DNA of 62,000 bases, taken from NCBI RefSeq assembly GCF_030272615.1, contig NC_081408.1, positions 404,619,389 through 404,681,388 of the forward strand, in the 5' to 3' direction. Position numbers and translations under genes: made by a program. How positions within the stretch are numbered: position 1 is the stretch's first letter; each line of letters begins with the position of its first letter. Below, piece by piece: positions 22,773 through 34,405 of this stretch. This DNA comes from Cryptomeria japonica (lineage: Eukaryota > Streptophyta > Pinopsida > Cupressales > Cupressaceae). The notes beneath the pieces are model-generated. The model saw only the letters and a list, made by a program, of their open reading frames with translations, did no database searches and was not told the origin of the DNA.

Positions 22773-23235
22773 AAATTGGTTAGCAAGTTAGACAAATCTC
22801 ATATGGAAAGGACTGTTATGGATGTGGATAAGGAAGTGGTTGATGGTGTTGAAAAGTCGGGTCCTCCAAGTAAACATACTTGTGCTAGCCTTAAAAAGAG
22901 AGTCTTTTACATTCCCCAGGACATTCTAGAATTGAAGAATATTGTCGAAAAGATGCAGCAGTTGAGTGCTGATGTTGCTAAGAATCTTAAAAAATTGGGT
23001 TGATTTTATGTTTCTGTTGTTGTGTCGATGTTGGTTGTTTGTTGGCTTTTTGTTCTCTTGGTAGGCTGGGTGGTCTTTTTTGTTTGTATCTGTTGTCTCT
23101 CAGCCCTGTGGGGTTTTGTCTGATGGTTTTGTTTTGTTTGGGCTTTAAATCATTTATCTTATGTAATCTTGATGTAAAGGGTTTCGGGTCGCTTCAAAAC
23201 CTATTTTTTCTATAATCAAAAATAATAAATAAATA
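22773..23235 (+). mobile_element. 5'-truncated LINE, related to the full-length LINE
   Basis: 463 bp inserted in the gypsy 3' LTR, with a 14-bp target duplication AATAATAAATAGAT at 22,759-22,772 and 23,236-23,249. It keeps the last about 75 codons of an ORF3-like protein (to 23,002): KHTCASLKKRVF..., then LELKN...SADVAKNLKKLG, which aligns with the ORF3 C-terminus of the full-length LINE (KRTRASIKKVVV..., TLAKALEKI). The 3' UTR is GT-rich and ends with the shared GTAAAGGGTTTCGGG... word and ATAATCAAAAATAATAAATAAAT. Much of the sequence differs, so it comes from a sister subfamily. Confidence 0.85.
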
Positions 23236-24336
23236 AATAATAAATAGATTGCTCAACAATTAATCAATGTAAATAAATAATATCAAATAATTGATAAATC
23301 CTCAAATAAATAAATAAATGTTCAACATTAAAACAACACAAATAAATAATAAATCAATAATGGGTAAATCATAAAATAGCAATTAAATAAATAAATCTCT
23401 TTAAAATATTCAATAACATCAATAATCAAATTAAATAAATAAATCACCAATAAATAGATCATTGATGATTAAATATACACAATGATCAAATCAATTATCA
23501 ATTCAATAAACCAAGTTAAATAAATGCTAATTGGTTAAATAAAATCTCACAATGGAATCATGGCCCAAAATAATCAAATAAATATCTATAATCCAATAAT
23601 TGCACAATTACACAATATTCACATAAGCATAGACTCAAACCCACTTACGCCAAGGGGACAAACATAACACAAGACTCTTGCGTTGTGGCGCAATCGACAA
23701 GGTACACATCTTAGACCCAAAGTGTGTGAGGGAGACTATGTCATCTTCGACAACTTGCCATTGGGATAAAGGAACACTCAGACCTGTGGAGCCAGGTGGA
23801 GTCGATGTCTGGTACCTGTAAGCATGCATCAAAGACCAATGCAACATATACGATACATATATATAAACAGACAAGTGATAGAGAATTGCGACAACATATC
23901 TTGCTCGCAATGAGTGATATGGCATCGTTTCTACTCATGAAGACAGTCACACAATATAATATCAAAACATCGCATAGAATCATCATCATCAAATAGGGTT
24001 AGTATCATCATAAGTCACATAATCCATGTAAACAATGATCATATGCAAATCCATGAATCATATAAATCCATCCATCAAGGTGATACTATGTATCAACATC
24101 CATAAGAATCATCAAATATCATATGTCATATAATAAGCCTAGCATCATCAATCATAAAAGTCTCCAAACATAAGGAATCATAACAGATAACATGAATCTA
24201 CGTAAAGTCCTAGTATCAATAATACCATCTAATATAGCAGAATAGTCATAAATAACCATCCAAATAACCACCCAAATAATTCTAAATAAGTCTATCTAAG
24301 CACAAATCAAAATAAAAATCTAGGAGGGACACTATA

Positions 24337-24353
24337 TCCTCCCCCCTTTTTTT
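24337..24353 (-). promoter_or_regulatory. Polypurine tract of the gypsy element
   Basis: On the - strand AAAAAAAGGGGGGAGGA lies directly before the 3' LTR start, as expected for the plus-strand primer. Confidence 0.88.
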
Positions 24354-24357
24354 AGGC

Positions 24358-25860
24358 TTACTCCTGGAAGCCTGAGAACAAATAGGGGTATAACTCTCTC
24401 ATCCACGCAGCATCCTCCCAAGTCACCAAAGAATCATCCTTCAGGTCCCATTCGACCCTTACCTGCTCTATGTCCCGATCCCTGAGGGTTAACCCCCAAC
24501 ACTGAAGAATGCATATGGTCTCTAGAGAAAGTTGCCCATCCTCTACTTGCAATGAATGCCAAACCAAAACATGTGTCACATCAAGGTAATAAGACCTCAA
24601 AATTGATACATGAAACACATCATGGATGCGGGACAAGCTGGGTGGAAAGGCTAGGTGATAAGCTACAAGACCAGTCATCTCCAAAATCTCGAATGGTCCA
24701 ACAAAGCAAGGCGCCAACTTAGAGCCTTTTCCATATTGGATAGGACTCTTTCGTGGATGCACTCTCAAAAACACTTGGTCACCCACTGAAAACTGATAAT
24801 CAACCTAATGAGCATCCACATATTTTTCTGTCTATCTTGTGTTACTGCCATATGCTCTCTAATACATCGTACCTACTGCTCCAAATCCTGCAACATCTTT
24901 GATCCAAGAAGCACTTTGTCCTCTAATTTGTCCCAGCTCAAGGGTGTATGACATAGGTGACCATATAATTCCTAGAAAGGAGACCAATCAAACTACCATA
25001 CCCATTATTGTATGTGAACTCAATCAAAAGGATGTAGTCCTCCCACCTAGACTGTTGATCCATGATGTACATCCTCAACATGTCCTCCAACACCTGGTTA
25101 ACCCTTTATGTCTGGTCATCTGTCTCTAGATGATATGCTGAAATAAATTTTAATTGTGCTCCTAAATCATGCTGAAGGGCTCTCCAAAATGCTGAAGTAA
25201 ACACCAGATCACAATCCAATATGATCTATCGAGGAATACCATGTAATCTCACTATCTACTCTATGAAGATACGAGCAACTGACTCTATTGTGTAAGATGA
25301 TCTGACACAAAATAAATGAGCCACCTTAGTCAACCTATCAATGGTGACCATAATAGCATCATGACGACGTGAAGACATAGGTAAACTAATGATAAAGTCT
25401 ATAGATATGATATCCCATTTCCACTCTAGAATCAAGTTTGACTGCAACAAACCTGCTGGATGTCGATGCTTTGCCTTCACTTGCTGACACTCTAAGCAAC
25501 ATGATACATAATATTATATGTCTCTCCTTATACCTACCCAATGATATAGTTTCCACAAATCCATGTGCATCTTCTTGACACTTGGATGTGCCGAGTAAGG
25601 TGCACGATGAGCCTCTAATAGAATCAATTCTCAAAGACCATCTAAAGGTGGGACATAGATATGTCCCAAATGATGAAGAAGACCATCGGACTCTAATGAA
25701 TATCTTGAATACCTACCATCCAAAGACCTCCCTAAAGTAATCTCCTCTCTAACCTCCTGATACCAAGAATCTGATGGAAGTGCACCAAGAATACGGCTCC
25801 TCAAATTCACACTAAGAACCATTGTTGATACCTCATGTCTCCTACATCTCAATGCATCTA
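24358..25860 (-). pseudogene. Gypsy integrase with C-terminal chromodomain-like region
   Basis: On - the HHCC finger is readable: AHRAPYSAHPSVKKM supplies the two His and CLECQQVKAKHRHPAG supplies CXXC, with one stop between them. The core follows with WDIISIDFIISLP (first catalytic Asp) and MVTIDRLTKVAHL. The open frame 24,358-24,786 carries GDQVFLRVHPRKS (C-terminal integrase/GPY-type region), FHVSILRSY and finally VRVEWDLKDDSLVTWEDAAWMRELYP, a chromodomain-like pattern ending four codons before TAA. Several stops and frameshifts lie between. In live elements the chromodomain guides integration to marked chromatin. Confidence 0.88.
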
Positions 25861-25955
25861 CTACTACATTCTCCTTACCCTAGATGTACTTCACCTCAAA
25901 GTCATACTCACATTAAAAACTCCATCCAACGCCACTACCTATCATTTAGATTTGG

Positions 25956-27198
25956 CTACGTAAAGATATAATGCAAGCTACGATGATCACTATGCAACTT
26001 GAATCGATGCCCAAGAACGAAATGCCTCCACCTCACCAATGCATGAACAACTTCTGCTAACTCTAGATCATGAGTGGGATAGTTCAACTCATGATCTTTT
26101 AGTTTACACAACTCATAGGCAATCACACATCCATCTTGCATGATAAATTCTCCAAGGCCCTCCAAAGATGCATCTATGCATACCATAAAATCACCCAAAG
26201 GATCTGGAACTGCTAGAATGGGTGCACTAGTTGAATGTTCCTTCAAAATCTGAAAGGATGTCTCACACCGCTCTGACCAAATGAACTTCTTCCCTTTCCT
26301 CTAAAGAGAAGTAATAGGATGTGCAATCCTGAACAAACCGTTGATAATAGCCTACAAGACCCATAAAGTTACATACCTCACAAACATTAGTGGGTGTTGG
26401 ACAATCCACAATCACCTTAATCTTAGAGGAATCAACTATGATACCCTCTTCTGAAATGACATGGCCAAGATATTTCACCTCAAACTAGAAAAACTCACAC
26501 TTCACCACATTGGCATACAATTGATTCTCATGGAGACAATATAAGACTAGCCGCATATGCTCCTCCTTCATCCTCAAATAAATCAAAATATCATCCAGGA
26601 ACACGAGAACAAATCTGTCGAGATAGGTCCTAAACACTCCATTCATCAAACTCATGAAAACCGATGGAGCATTTATCAACCCAAAAGGCATCACTATGAA
26701 CTCATAATGGCCATACCTCATGTGAAAGGTTGTACGATGAATGTTTGCCTCATGAATCTACAACTGATGATACCTAGACTTGAGGTCTATCTTGGACAAG
26801 ACCTTTGCATCCTTAATCTGATCAAATAAATCATCAATCCTCGGCAAAGGATAATGTTTCTTCACCGTAAACTTATTCAACTATCTGTAATTGATGCACA
26901 ACTAAAGAGACACATCCTTCTTCTTCACAAACAACACTAGTGTACCCCAAGGTGATACACTAGGCTGAATGAATCCTTTCACCAACAACTCCTCTAGCTA
27001 GAATATCAACTCACTCAACTCCTGAGTTGTCATCTGATAGGTAGCCTTAGATATAGGCTCTGCTCCTAGAATCAAATCTATCCGGAAATCAATGTTGCGC
27101 TTAGGTGGCATACCTAGAATCTTACTCGGGATTACATATAAAAAACTCCTGCAAAATAGGATGACTAGAAAAGACATCATCTCGACTCTCACCCTCAT
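25956..27198 (-). pseudogene. Gypsy reverse transcriptase and RNase H
   Basis: RT begins near 27,130 with GMPPKRNIDFRIDLILGAEPIS (canonical start of Ty3 RT) and runs through [34 protein letters not shown], the intact catalytic motif VFLDDILIY (about 26,590) and VKYLGHVISEEGI. The connection/RNase H follows with KEHSTSAPILAVPD, FMVCIDASLEGLG, YPTHDLELAEVVHAL and HRFKLHSDHRSLHYI, keeping Asp, Glu and Asp. Stops interrupt it, for example TAG between the [11 protein letters not shown]-type end and FEVKYLG at about 26,485, and several in the segment between 26,722 and 26,997. Confidence 0.92.
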
Positions 27199-27745
27199 CT
27201 AACTCATCCACTCTAACTATAAAAATCTAACAACCCTTGCACACACAACGCTTTATCTACATCGCAGGAATCATGCGAAGAGAGATAGGTCATTGGATAC
27301 CTACTACCTCCACACTCTTCTCGCTATCATCCAAACATTACACTATCTTACCCCGACAATCAATCCTAGCCTGATGAGAGTCAAGCAAATCTATACCTAG
27401 CACCACTCCATAGGATCCCAAAGATAAAACACAAAGATCCACCGAGGTAGAGAGAACACCCAACTTCAAACACAACCATGCATGAGAGAATCTATAGCCA
27501 CCTTGGATCCTATGGCCAACTCAACCTGCCACCTATCAGCCTGATTTGCCATAGCAATCCTAGATCTCTCTACTAAAGAAGGAGAAATAAAAGAATCAAA
27601 AGCACCAGAATCAAACAATACTGAGCAAGAGATACCACCTATCTCACCTGTAGTCTCAACAACTATGCCTTGATACTCAGCTTGACGGTTATTAACTTCC
27701 GCGAAGACACAATGGGATCTACCTGCATCACCAACTGTAGGCTTG
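27199..27745 (-). pseudogene. Gypsy aspartic protease region
   Basis: On - at about 27,655-27,600 the text reads GISCSVLFDSGAFDSFIS, the LFDSGA catalytic motif of retroviral-type proteases (27,601-27,612 encodes DSGA). The remaining core towards RT is in pieces because of stops. It would cut the Gag-Pol precursor. Confidence 0.8.
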
Positions 27746-29010
27746 GAAGCTGCTAGTCTTTGTCCTCACATCTGGGCAGATCTATAAGGACATTGAGATG
27801 CATAGTGACCTAACTAGCTACAAGTTAAACAACTCCCTCTAGTAAAACCCTGAGCAACTGGAGAGGCACTAGATTGTTGCACACTGCCTCTATTAGACTA
27901 TTGAACACTTTGTGTTGGCTAAGAGGGAACTAACCGCCTATCAGGAACTAATCACCTATCATGTTGTCTACCATGATCTCTATCCTATTGAGATCTATTA
28001 CCTCGAGAGACACTCTGACTCCATGCAAGCTTCTTCTAAGCTCATTGTCTACCCTTGAAAGCTAAAGGATAGCTCCTAGCAAAGCCTGAACCCTATGACT
28101 GAGTACCTCTCACATCTACTCCTACAGCTCGAGCACTAACAGACCTCGCAATTGTTGATCCTCCTGTGGACATCTTCTCCTCAACCAATCGTGCCTTCTC
28201 CACCCCTATCTCCATAGTCTTGGATTCAAAAACTCTAACATCACCACCAATGTGATCTTTAAGACCTCTAATAAAATGTTGCACAAGCATCGCATCATCA
28301 TCTGCAATACCATATTACTACCTAAGCTCAAAGAATCTCTTCTCATATGGCTCAGCTATCATATCCCACTACCTCAAATCATGGAACTCATCAACCCTAC
28401 GTTGCCTCCAAAGATCTGATAGGAAATGAACATGAAAACGCTCAAGGAATAACTCCCATGGTACTATCACAATATCCAAATGGAGCTTCTTCTCCTCCAT
28501 ATGCCACCAAGTGGAAGCAAAATCTCAAAGATGCATAATCACACACCTGGCCTTAGTGTTACTGTCATATGGGTCCATGGAAAAATACCTACCCAAGTCA
28601 AGAGACCACATCTCTGCCTCCAATCTGCTGCCAGAACCATCAAAAGTATGGGGATGAGACCTAAGGAGATCTCTCATGTGACCGACCGCAACTATATCCT
28701 GATCCACTACAACATCTACTCTCCTATGAGGTTAATGTGAATTCTCCCTCTCATGCTCCTGATACTCAACTCTATCCTCATGCCCTGAATGATGAGACTC
28801 CTCTTGCCGATTCTCCTGTTGTCCTGGTCCCAATTGCTCAAGGAGAATCTGAAGTATCATAACCAACTATAGGATCACATCACCACGTTATTGATCATGT
28901 TGTTTCTACTCCTCATGGTGTGACTATTTAGAAACCTCAAGACTTGGATTCTAATGAGTACCCATATGATCACCACGACTACGGCCATGACCTCTACCCG
29001 TAGCAGGCAT
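27746..29010 (-). pseudogene. Gypsy gag with CCHC knuckle
   Basis: The start is ATG at 29,010 (MPATGRGHGRSRGDH), about 165 nt after the primer site. The capsid-like retrotransposon-Gag region includes LDLGRYFSMDPY, KARCVIMHL, FASTWWHMEE, PWELFLERFHVHFL and LVQHFIRGLKDHI. The knuckle at about 27,832-27,785 reads CLTCS(stop)LGHYASQC, a perfect CX2CX4HX4C except that one position is TAG (likely Gln CAG). There are many further stops. Confidence 0.85.
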
Positions 29011-29173
29011 CTTGTCTAACCAACACGCAAAAGAATCTATGAGCTAAAATCTAGGGCAAAAAAGCAAAAGAATAACAAGTAGGGATACACCACTAGGCTA
29101 CCCCATGCTAACATGTGCTAACTCACACAATGGGCTCACATGAAACCATAGTACCAAGTGTATGAAAATGAAA

Positions 29174-29185
29174 TCTGATACCAGA
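29174..29185 (-). promoter_or_regulatory. Primer-binding site of the gypsy element
   Basis: On - TCTGGTATCAGA follows the 5' LTR end (...GGCATTACA) immediately. TGGTATCAGA is complementary to the 3' end of initiator Met tRNA. Confidence 0.9.
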
Positions 29186-32100
29186 TGTAATGCCTACCAA
29201 AATACCCTAGAGAAACAATGTAAATTCTACTAACAAATGGAAATAATTATTTTTTAAAGCAACCATAATACTATGATAACATTAACATACATTAATATAA
29301 CATCATCTCATTATAATATATCATAAGAGTACATGTATGAAAAACTTAAATCAACATTACGCAAGCAGAGAAATTCAATTAAACATATCTCTGCAACATA
29401 ACCATTCCCTAGACTATCTTAACATCACTACTTGACAACATTCATTACAACACTTATCTATCTAGAAGATCATATCTGCTATCCTCTAACCATTCAATTT
29501 CCATGCATCTAGAACATCATTATCACTTATTCATAGATAATTCACATAGTAACTTCTATGAAAGCATTCTAGGATACATCTAACCATCTAATCACAATAA
29601 CCACCTAGACACTCAAATAAGAATCAATGTTATTATTATAACCTTTCCATCATTCATTTCATAACATGACATAACACAATTCTATCTTTTAATTATATGT
29701 ACAACTCAATACATATAAACTAGTCCATTTCATTTGCACATAAATCTCATAAACTCATATTACATAATGAGCATCTGATACATCAAGGAGCTCTTCTCCT
29801 AAGTCACTACATCATGTCCTATAATAATTTCATGTACAATTACATAAAGATGCATATTGCAAAGATACATAATCATCGTTACAATTGCAAATCATCATGA
29901 TACAATGTCTTCCTTCCATGAACATAGAAATCAGCTATGCAGTATAATCACATGAAGAATCCAAGAATCCACGCATGCTACATCCAAAAATAATATCCCA
30001 ATGGAAGAAGGCATTCAACCACCCAACCATGTGGAACCAATCAAGGAACCACCCCCCATGCTAGGAGATGACAAAGGTTCCAACTTAAACTCAAGACCTA
30101 AGCCGACCTCTATCAACCAAAGGATGCAACATGGCTTCACAAGACTCTGACATAAGAATGCAACACCAAAGAACAACACATGGCCAAATCAATGCAATGA
30201 ACCTCCAGAGCCAAATCAATAAAACAAGGCATATGGACAATGGATACATGTGGGGTAGAGTGTCATCACATGCTAACCTCATGTGGCATCCGTCTCCACC
30301 TTGGAGTTACTCAAGGGAGATTGGGTATACCACTCCAATGGTCTTCCCAATCTAGGATCCCAAAAACACCTCCCAGGGTTCGTCCTATTGGGGCACACAA
30401 TATCATATTCTTTATCTTGATTAGGTGTATTCTTAAATACCCATACCACTAATCAATTATTATTATGTTATCACTCGCAATTATTCCATCAACTCTTCAT
30501 GTGGTTCCATAGGTTTAGACCCCCTTCCTAGAGATCTATTACTCACAACCTAGGTCCAACGCATGCAAGAGCCCACTCCCCCAACCATGTACCAAAGCCA
30601 TAAGGTAAATTCACATCCATAGAATATAAAACCATATCATGAAGGTGCTGGATCTCAAATTAATAGATTGGATAAGTTCTAAGGTTATGTTTAATCCTAT
30701 CTTTGAACCTTCCAATTGATTTGGCCAACTTATGGAGTGAACCAATTAGATTGCTAACTCCCTCACTTCAGGCTCTGCAAAACCTAGGCGGGTGTGTAAC
30801 CAGTTCTCCAAATTGGTGCTTTTAATAGAAGATTGTACATTGTATCTTCTACCTTTGATGCTTATCTCAAAGTGGCATATATCTTTGGGATAAATTATCT
30901 TACTGTTGTGATTTAACTCTTGCTTCAATCTGATTATTTCTCACTCCTACTGAACAAAATTTAAAGTGGTAATTGGATAATATTATAAGATCATATTTAA
31001 TAACGAACAAGAACCTTGTTCTGATTGGGCCATAGAGTCAATTGCCTTTTGGGGACTCACATATAACTCTTATGAGACATTTTTTAAACCCTCAATTCAC
31101 AGTGGGTCTATCAGTTGTCCTCTCCCTGAGTGTTTCAAAGCATATTGCATTAACTTTAATTCTCTCAATTGAATTTAACTTTCATTCACGAAAGACCAAT
31201 AGAGCAATGACTGAAGGTACACAGACGTTTCACAATCAACATTGTTTTTCCAAATTAAAACAAAATTCATCAACCTCCCACACCAGAAAATTAAAGCAAC
31301 CTTTCCAATTTGCTGGCAATATCACAAAGAGTAGATACCCAAAAACAATCTTAATCCATAGACTTGCACAGTAAAAGCATGATTAATTAAATTATTTTAT
31401 TTATTCGTGTAATATTTGCAAAATAAATATTCATGGTACAAAGGGTATCATATGTGTTACATATGATTTTCTCCCGCCGATCCCCTCTTTGGTCCTGATT
31501 TACCTTTTATAATGTTTTGAGGGAACGCTTCAGACCATCACATTATTTTATTACAAAAAATCATCTTGCCCTAAATACATTAGTTATCCCTTTGTTATAT
31601 AATTATATTTTAGGGTTACAACCCTTCATATTTCTTTTGTGCAACTTTATTTTTAATTAACTATCTTTAATAGATTAGAATATTTTAATTTTTATCTCTT
31701 TAACTTTCATACGTTGTAATAATATTCCTCATGTGCTAGTAATCTTTGCACTTGCCCCTTTCACCAAAAGTAAAATTCTGGGATGAAAATGGCTCCAGAA
31801 TTATGATGCTTCTTTAATCACTTTGGTGAAAAATATTACGTCCAAGTGAAATACCTTATACTTTCACTTGTTGATATTCATGTGCATCTCTGATAAAATA
31901 TTTTAATTACTTACCTTCTAATCAATATGAAATACCCTTATCCATCTCAAAAATAATTCTTTCTCTCACACTAAATCTTTGTAAAAATAATCTCACCCTA
32001 AGTGATGGCATTTTACTAGACACTTTGCATTCCATTCAAATGTTTTCAGCTACTCGTAGAAGCATTTATACTTCATTTTACTCTTTTTTTATGATTTTTT

Positions 32101-32901
32101 TCACACTATAAAATAAATCCCCCTGGTGAAATAATTATTCATAGTATGTAGGCTACTCTCAAAAATATTTATCTACCTTCAACATATCTCTCCCCAAAAA
32201 TAATTCAAAAATTAGGCAGTTTTGTGAGGCTTTTCATCAATTCCACTTTGCGAACATCTTTAATATGAGTTGCACCTACTCCCTTGAATATTGAGATAAA
32301 TAACAATTCATGTATGAGAGACCAATTCATCTATCAGGCCGAATCGATCCTTCAACCTTTCATTGTTCTCCTATGATTTATACCATTTAACAATTCATTT
32401 GTTATAGACCATCCATTTTGCTTTGATGGACATTAATAAATTATTCCAAGGTTGTCATTTTAGTACTTGTAGAGAGGGATATGAAGAAGATTGTAGAATT
32501 AATTTAAAAACCAACTGATTGTGTTTTTTATTGAAAGTTTCTACTACATTTTTGACAAAACCATTTTGCATACTCCTTGTTCAATATAATTTGTTAAATT
32601 GTTTATGTCTTGATGTTGCTTTTTTATTTTGCTCGTATATATTTGTCATACTATTGACAAATTTTTCTATGCTTTGATAGATGCCCATATTCCTTTCCAA
32701 TGTTACCATTATAGCAAATATTGTGGAGTATAGTTTTACGACTATCAATTGCATTTGCGAGAGAATTTCATTTCACTTTCAACAAATCTATCTTGTGCAA
32801 ATTGTGCTCCATCATATTCCATGAGATGAAACCATTTCGAGACAGATTGTTAATGTTGATTCTATTCACCGATATTTCTAATTATTAAGTCTGATGTGAT
32901 A

Positions 32902-32915
32902 GTTCTGATACTAAA
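32902..32915 (-). promoter_or_regulatory. Primer-binding site beside the nested copia LTR
   Basis: On - TTTAGTATCAGAAC directly follows the LTR end and differs from TTGGTATCAGAGC at two positions in the shared core. It implies that an internal region once extended to lower coordinates. Confidence 0.72.
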
Positions 32916-34405
32916 TGTAAGTACAGATCCAATAGCCAACAAGATGAGAGGGGGGGGTGAATCATACAAACTTAATCTTCTATAAAACCATCAGATTCAA
33001 CCTTGGTAACATATACTTCAATAATATAACCAAAACTGTTAAACATGCAAACTCAAAAGCATATAAACCTCATAAACCTCATAACACCAGATTTAACGTG
33101 GAAACCCAAATAGGGAAAAACCACTATGGGATTTTGGACCCACTAAGAAATATACTCTTCTAGAGTATGCTCAGTTAAAAGCAAATCATGTTAAAGATTA
33201 CAAACGCATTGCTAGATGTGACCTGGTTAAGGGATTTCCCTCAGATCTGTTAGGATCTTCACCTTGTTAGAAGTGACCTTGTTAAAGGATTTCAAACACT
33301 CAATTATAATGTCACCTTGCTAGAGGGTTTTACAAATAAGACTATTAAGTCCACTCGGTTAAGAGATTTTCTGTCACTTTGACAAAATAACAGTAATAAA
33401 AATCTATCTGCAACTTCACATCTAAAATGCTAAAGAAGATTCTTATTTGTTCAATACAATCTAGACATAGAACTAATCTTGTCCATTTGTTGGGCTTCTA
33501 TACTCTGTTATTCAAACAGGTCTTCAAGCTTCTATGCTCGGTAATCACTATGTAGCATCCTTGTGCATACACTTGCCCGCATACATTGTTTATCAACAGT
33601 TTCCTATTTATAAACAATTAGCTAACCGCTTAATCTCCTTGATCACATTTCCCATGATCAATCATAGCCATCAGATCTTCAATCTTGTCTAGGTTCAATG
33701 CATCTTTCGATCTGAAAATGTTTTACCCTACCTGGGGACTTGCACATAATTCTTGGAACTTGTGCCAGGGTATTGCAGTTCAATCTGCATTGTAGATCTT
33801 CATGTCGACTTTCCATTGCCTTAGATTCATTAACAAACTTCATGCACGGCATACCAATCATTTAATCAGTTCCATCTCATCAGCTTCCTTCATTAAATAA
33901 CGCATTTAACCATTTAATGCATTCTATTATAGCTCGGTTACAACTCGGTAACAACTCGGTAAATACTAAACTTCACTCGGTAGACATTCCGCCTTCATTA
34001 ACCGATAGCGATAACCTTAGGGTTTACCGACTAGGTTCCTTAGGGTTTACCGACTAGGTTCTTTGCTTGGTAACATAGTATAGTATTATCCTTTCAATTT
34101 ACAACATATGTATGATGTTAAAACAATCTAAACATCATGATCTCATCATTGTCTGACTCGGTAATAGTTGCCCATTGAATACCTTATTCATCTTCTTATT
34201 CATCATAATTTTTCCTGTTTCTTTTACCGACATCTTTATATTCTTCAAATCATACTTCTCAAGATATGGCAACATCATACTGAATTAGAAAATCAATTTC
34301 TTGACATCAATGACAAAATAATAATATCAAGATAGTAAACATCCTTAATCAATTATATCCATAATCATCAACAACCTTCTCAATATCCTTATTGAAATGC
34401 CAACA
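32916..34405 (-). repeat. Copia-type LTR inside the 5.9-kb insertion
   Basis: On - it starts TGTTGGCATTTCAAT at 34,405 and ends ...GGATCTGTACTTACA at 32,916 (1,490 bp). It has the C-rich box (32,944-32,962) and the TTGGGTTTCCAC-type box (33,096-33,123). Phrases like CCTTGTTAGAAGTGACCTTG and CTCGGTTAAGAG recall the solo LTR at 739-1903. Its flanks (CTAAA and ATCTT) do not match, so it is not a clean solo LTR. Confidence 0.8.

Larger units (their letters stand above)
11617..24336 (-). repeat. 3' LTR of the gypsy element (about 4.5 kb plus two LINE insertions)
   Basis: Runs 11,617-11,715, then 19,445-22,772 and 23,236-24,336, interrupted by LINEs at 11,716-19,444 and 22,773-23,235. It matches 29,186-40,027 throughout, for example at 19,480-19,580 versus 29,325-29,400. 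Its element-start end has mutated from TGTAGTG to TATAGTG (on -). The apparent ORFs in it (20,429-20,611; 21,732-21,932; 23,635-23,925) are short, and I do not call them genes even where both LTRs share them. Confidence 0.93.

Noticed and set aside
23680-23750. tRNA-like text (GTGGCGCAATCGACAAGG, an A-box-like word) in the gypsy LTR, also at about 39,400
   Set aside because: No matching T-arm/B-box at tRNA distance and no cloverleaf; it is simply shared LTR sequence.
23635-23925. 96-codon - strand frame with a 90-codon sister at 39,345-39,617
   Set aside because: Shared only because both are in the gypsy LTR pair; the frames differ by indels and no domain is visible.
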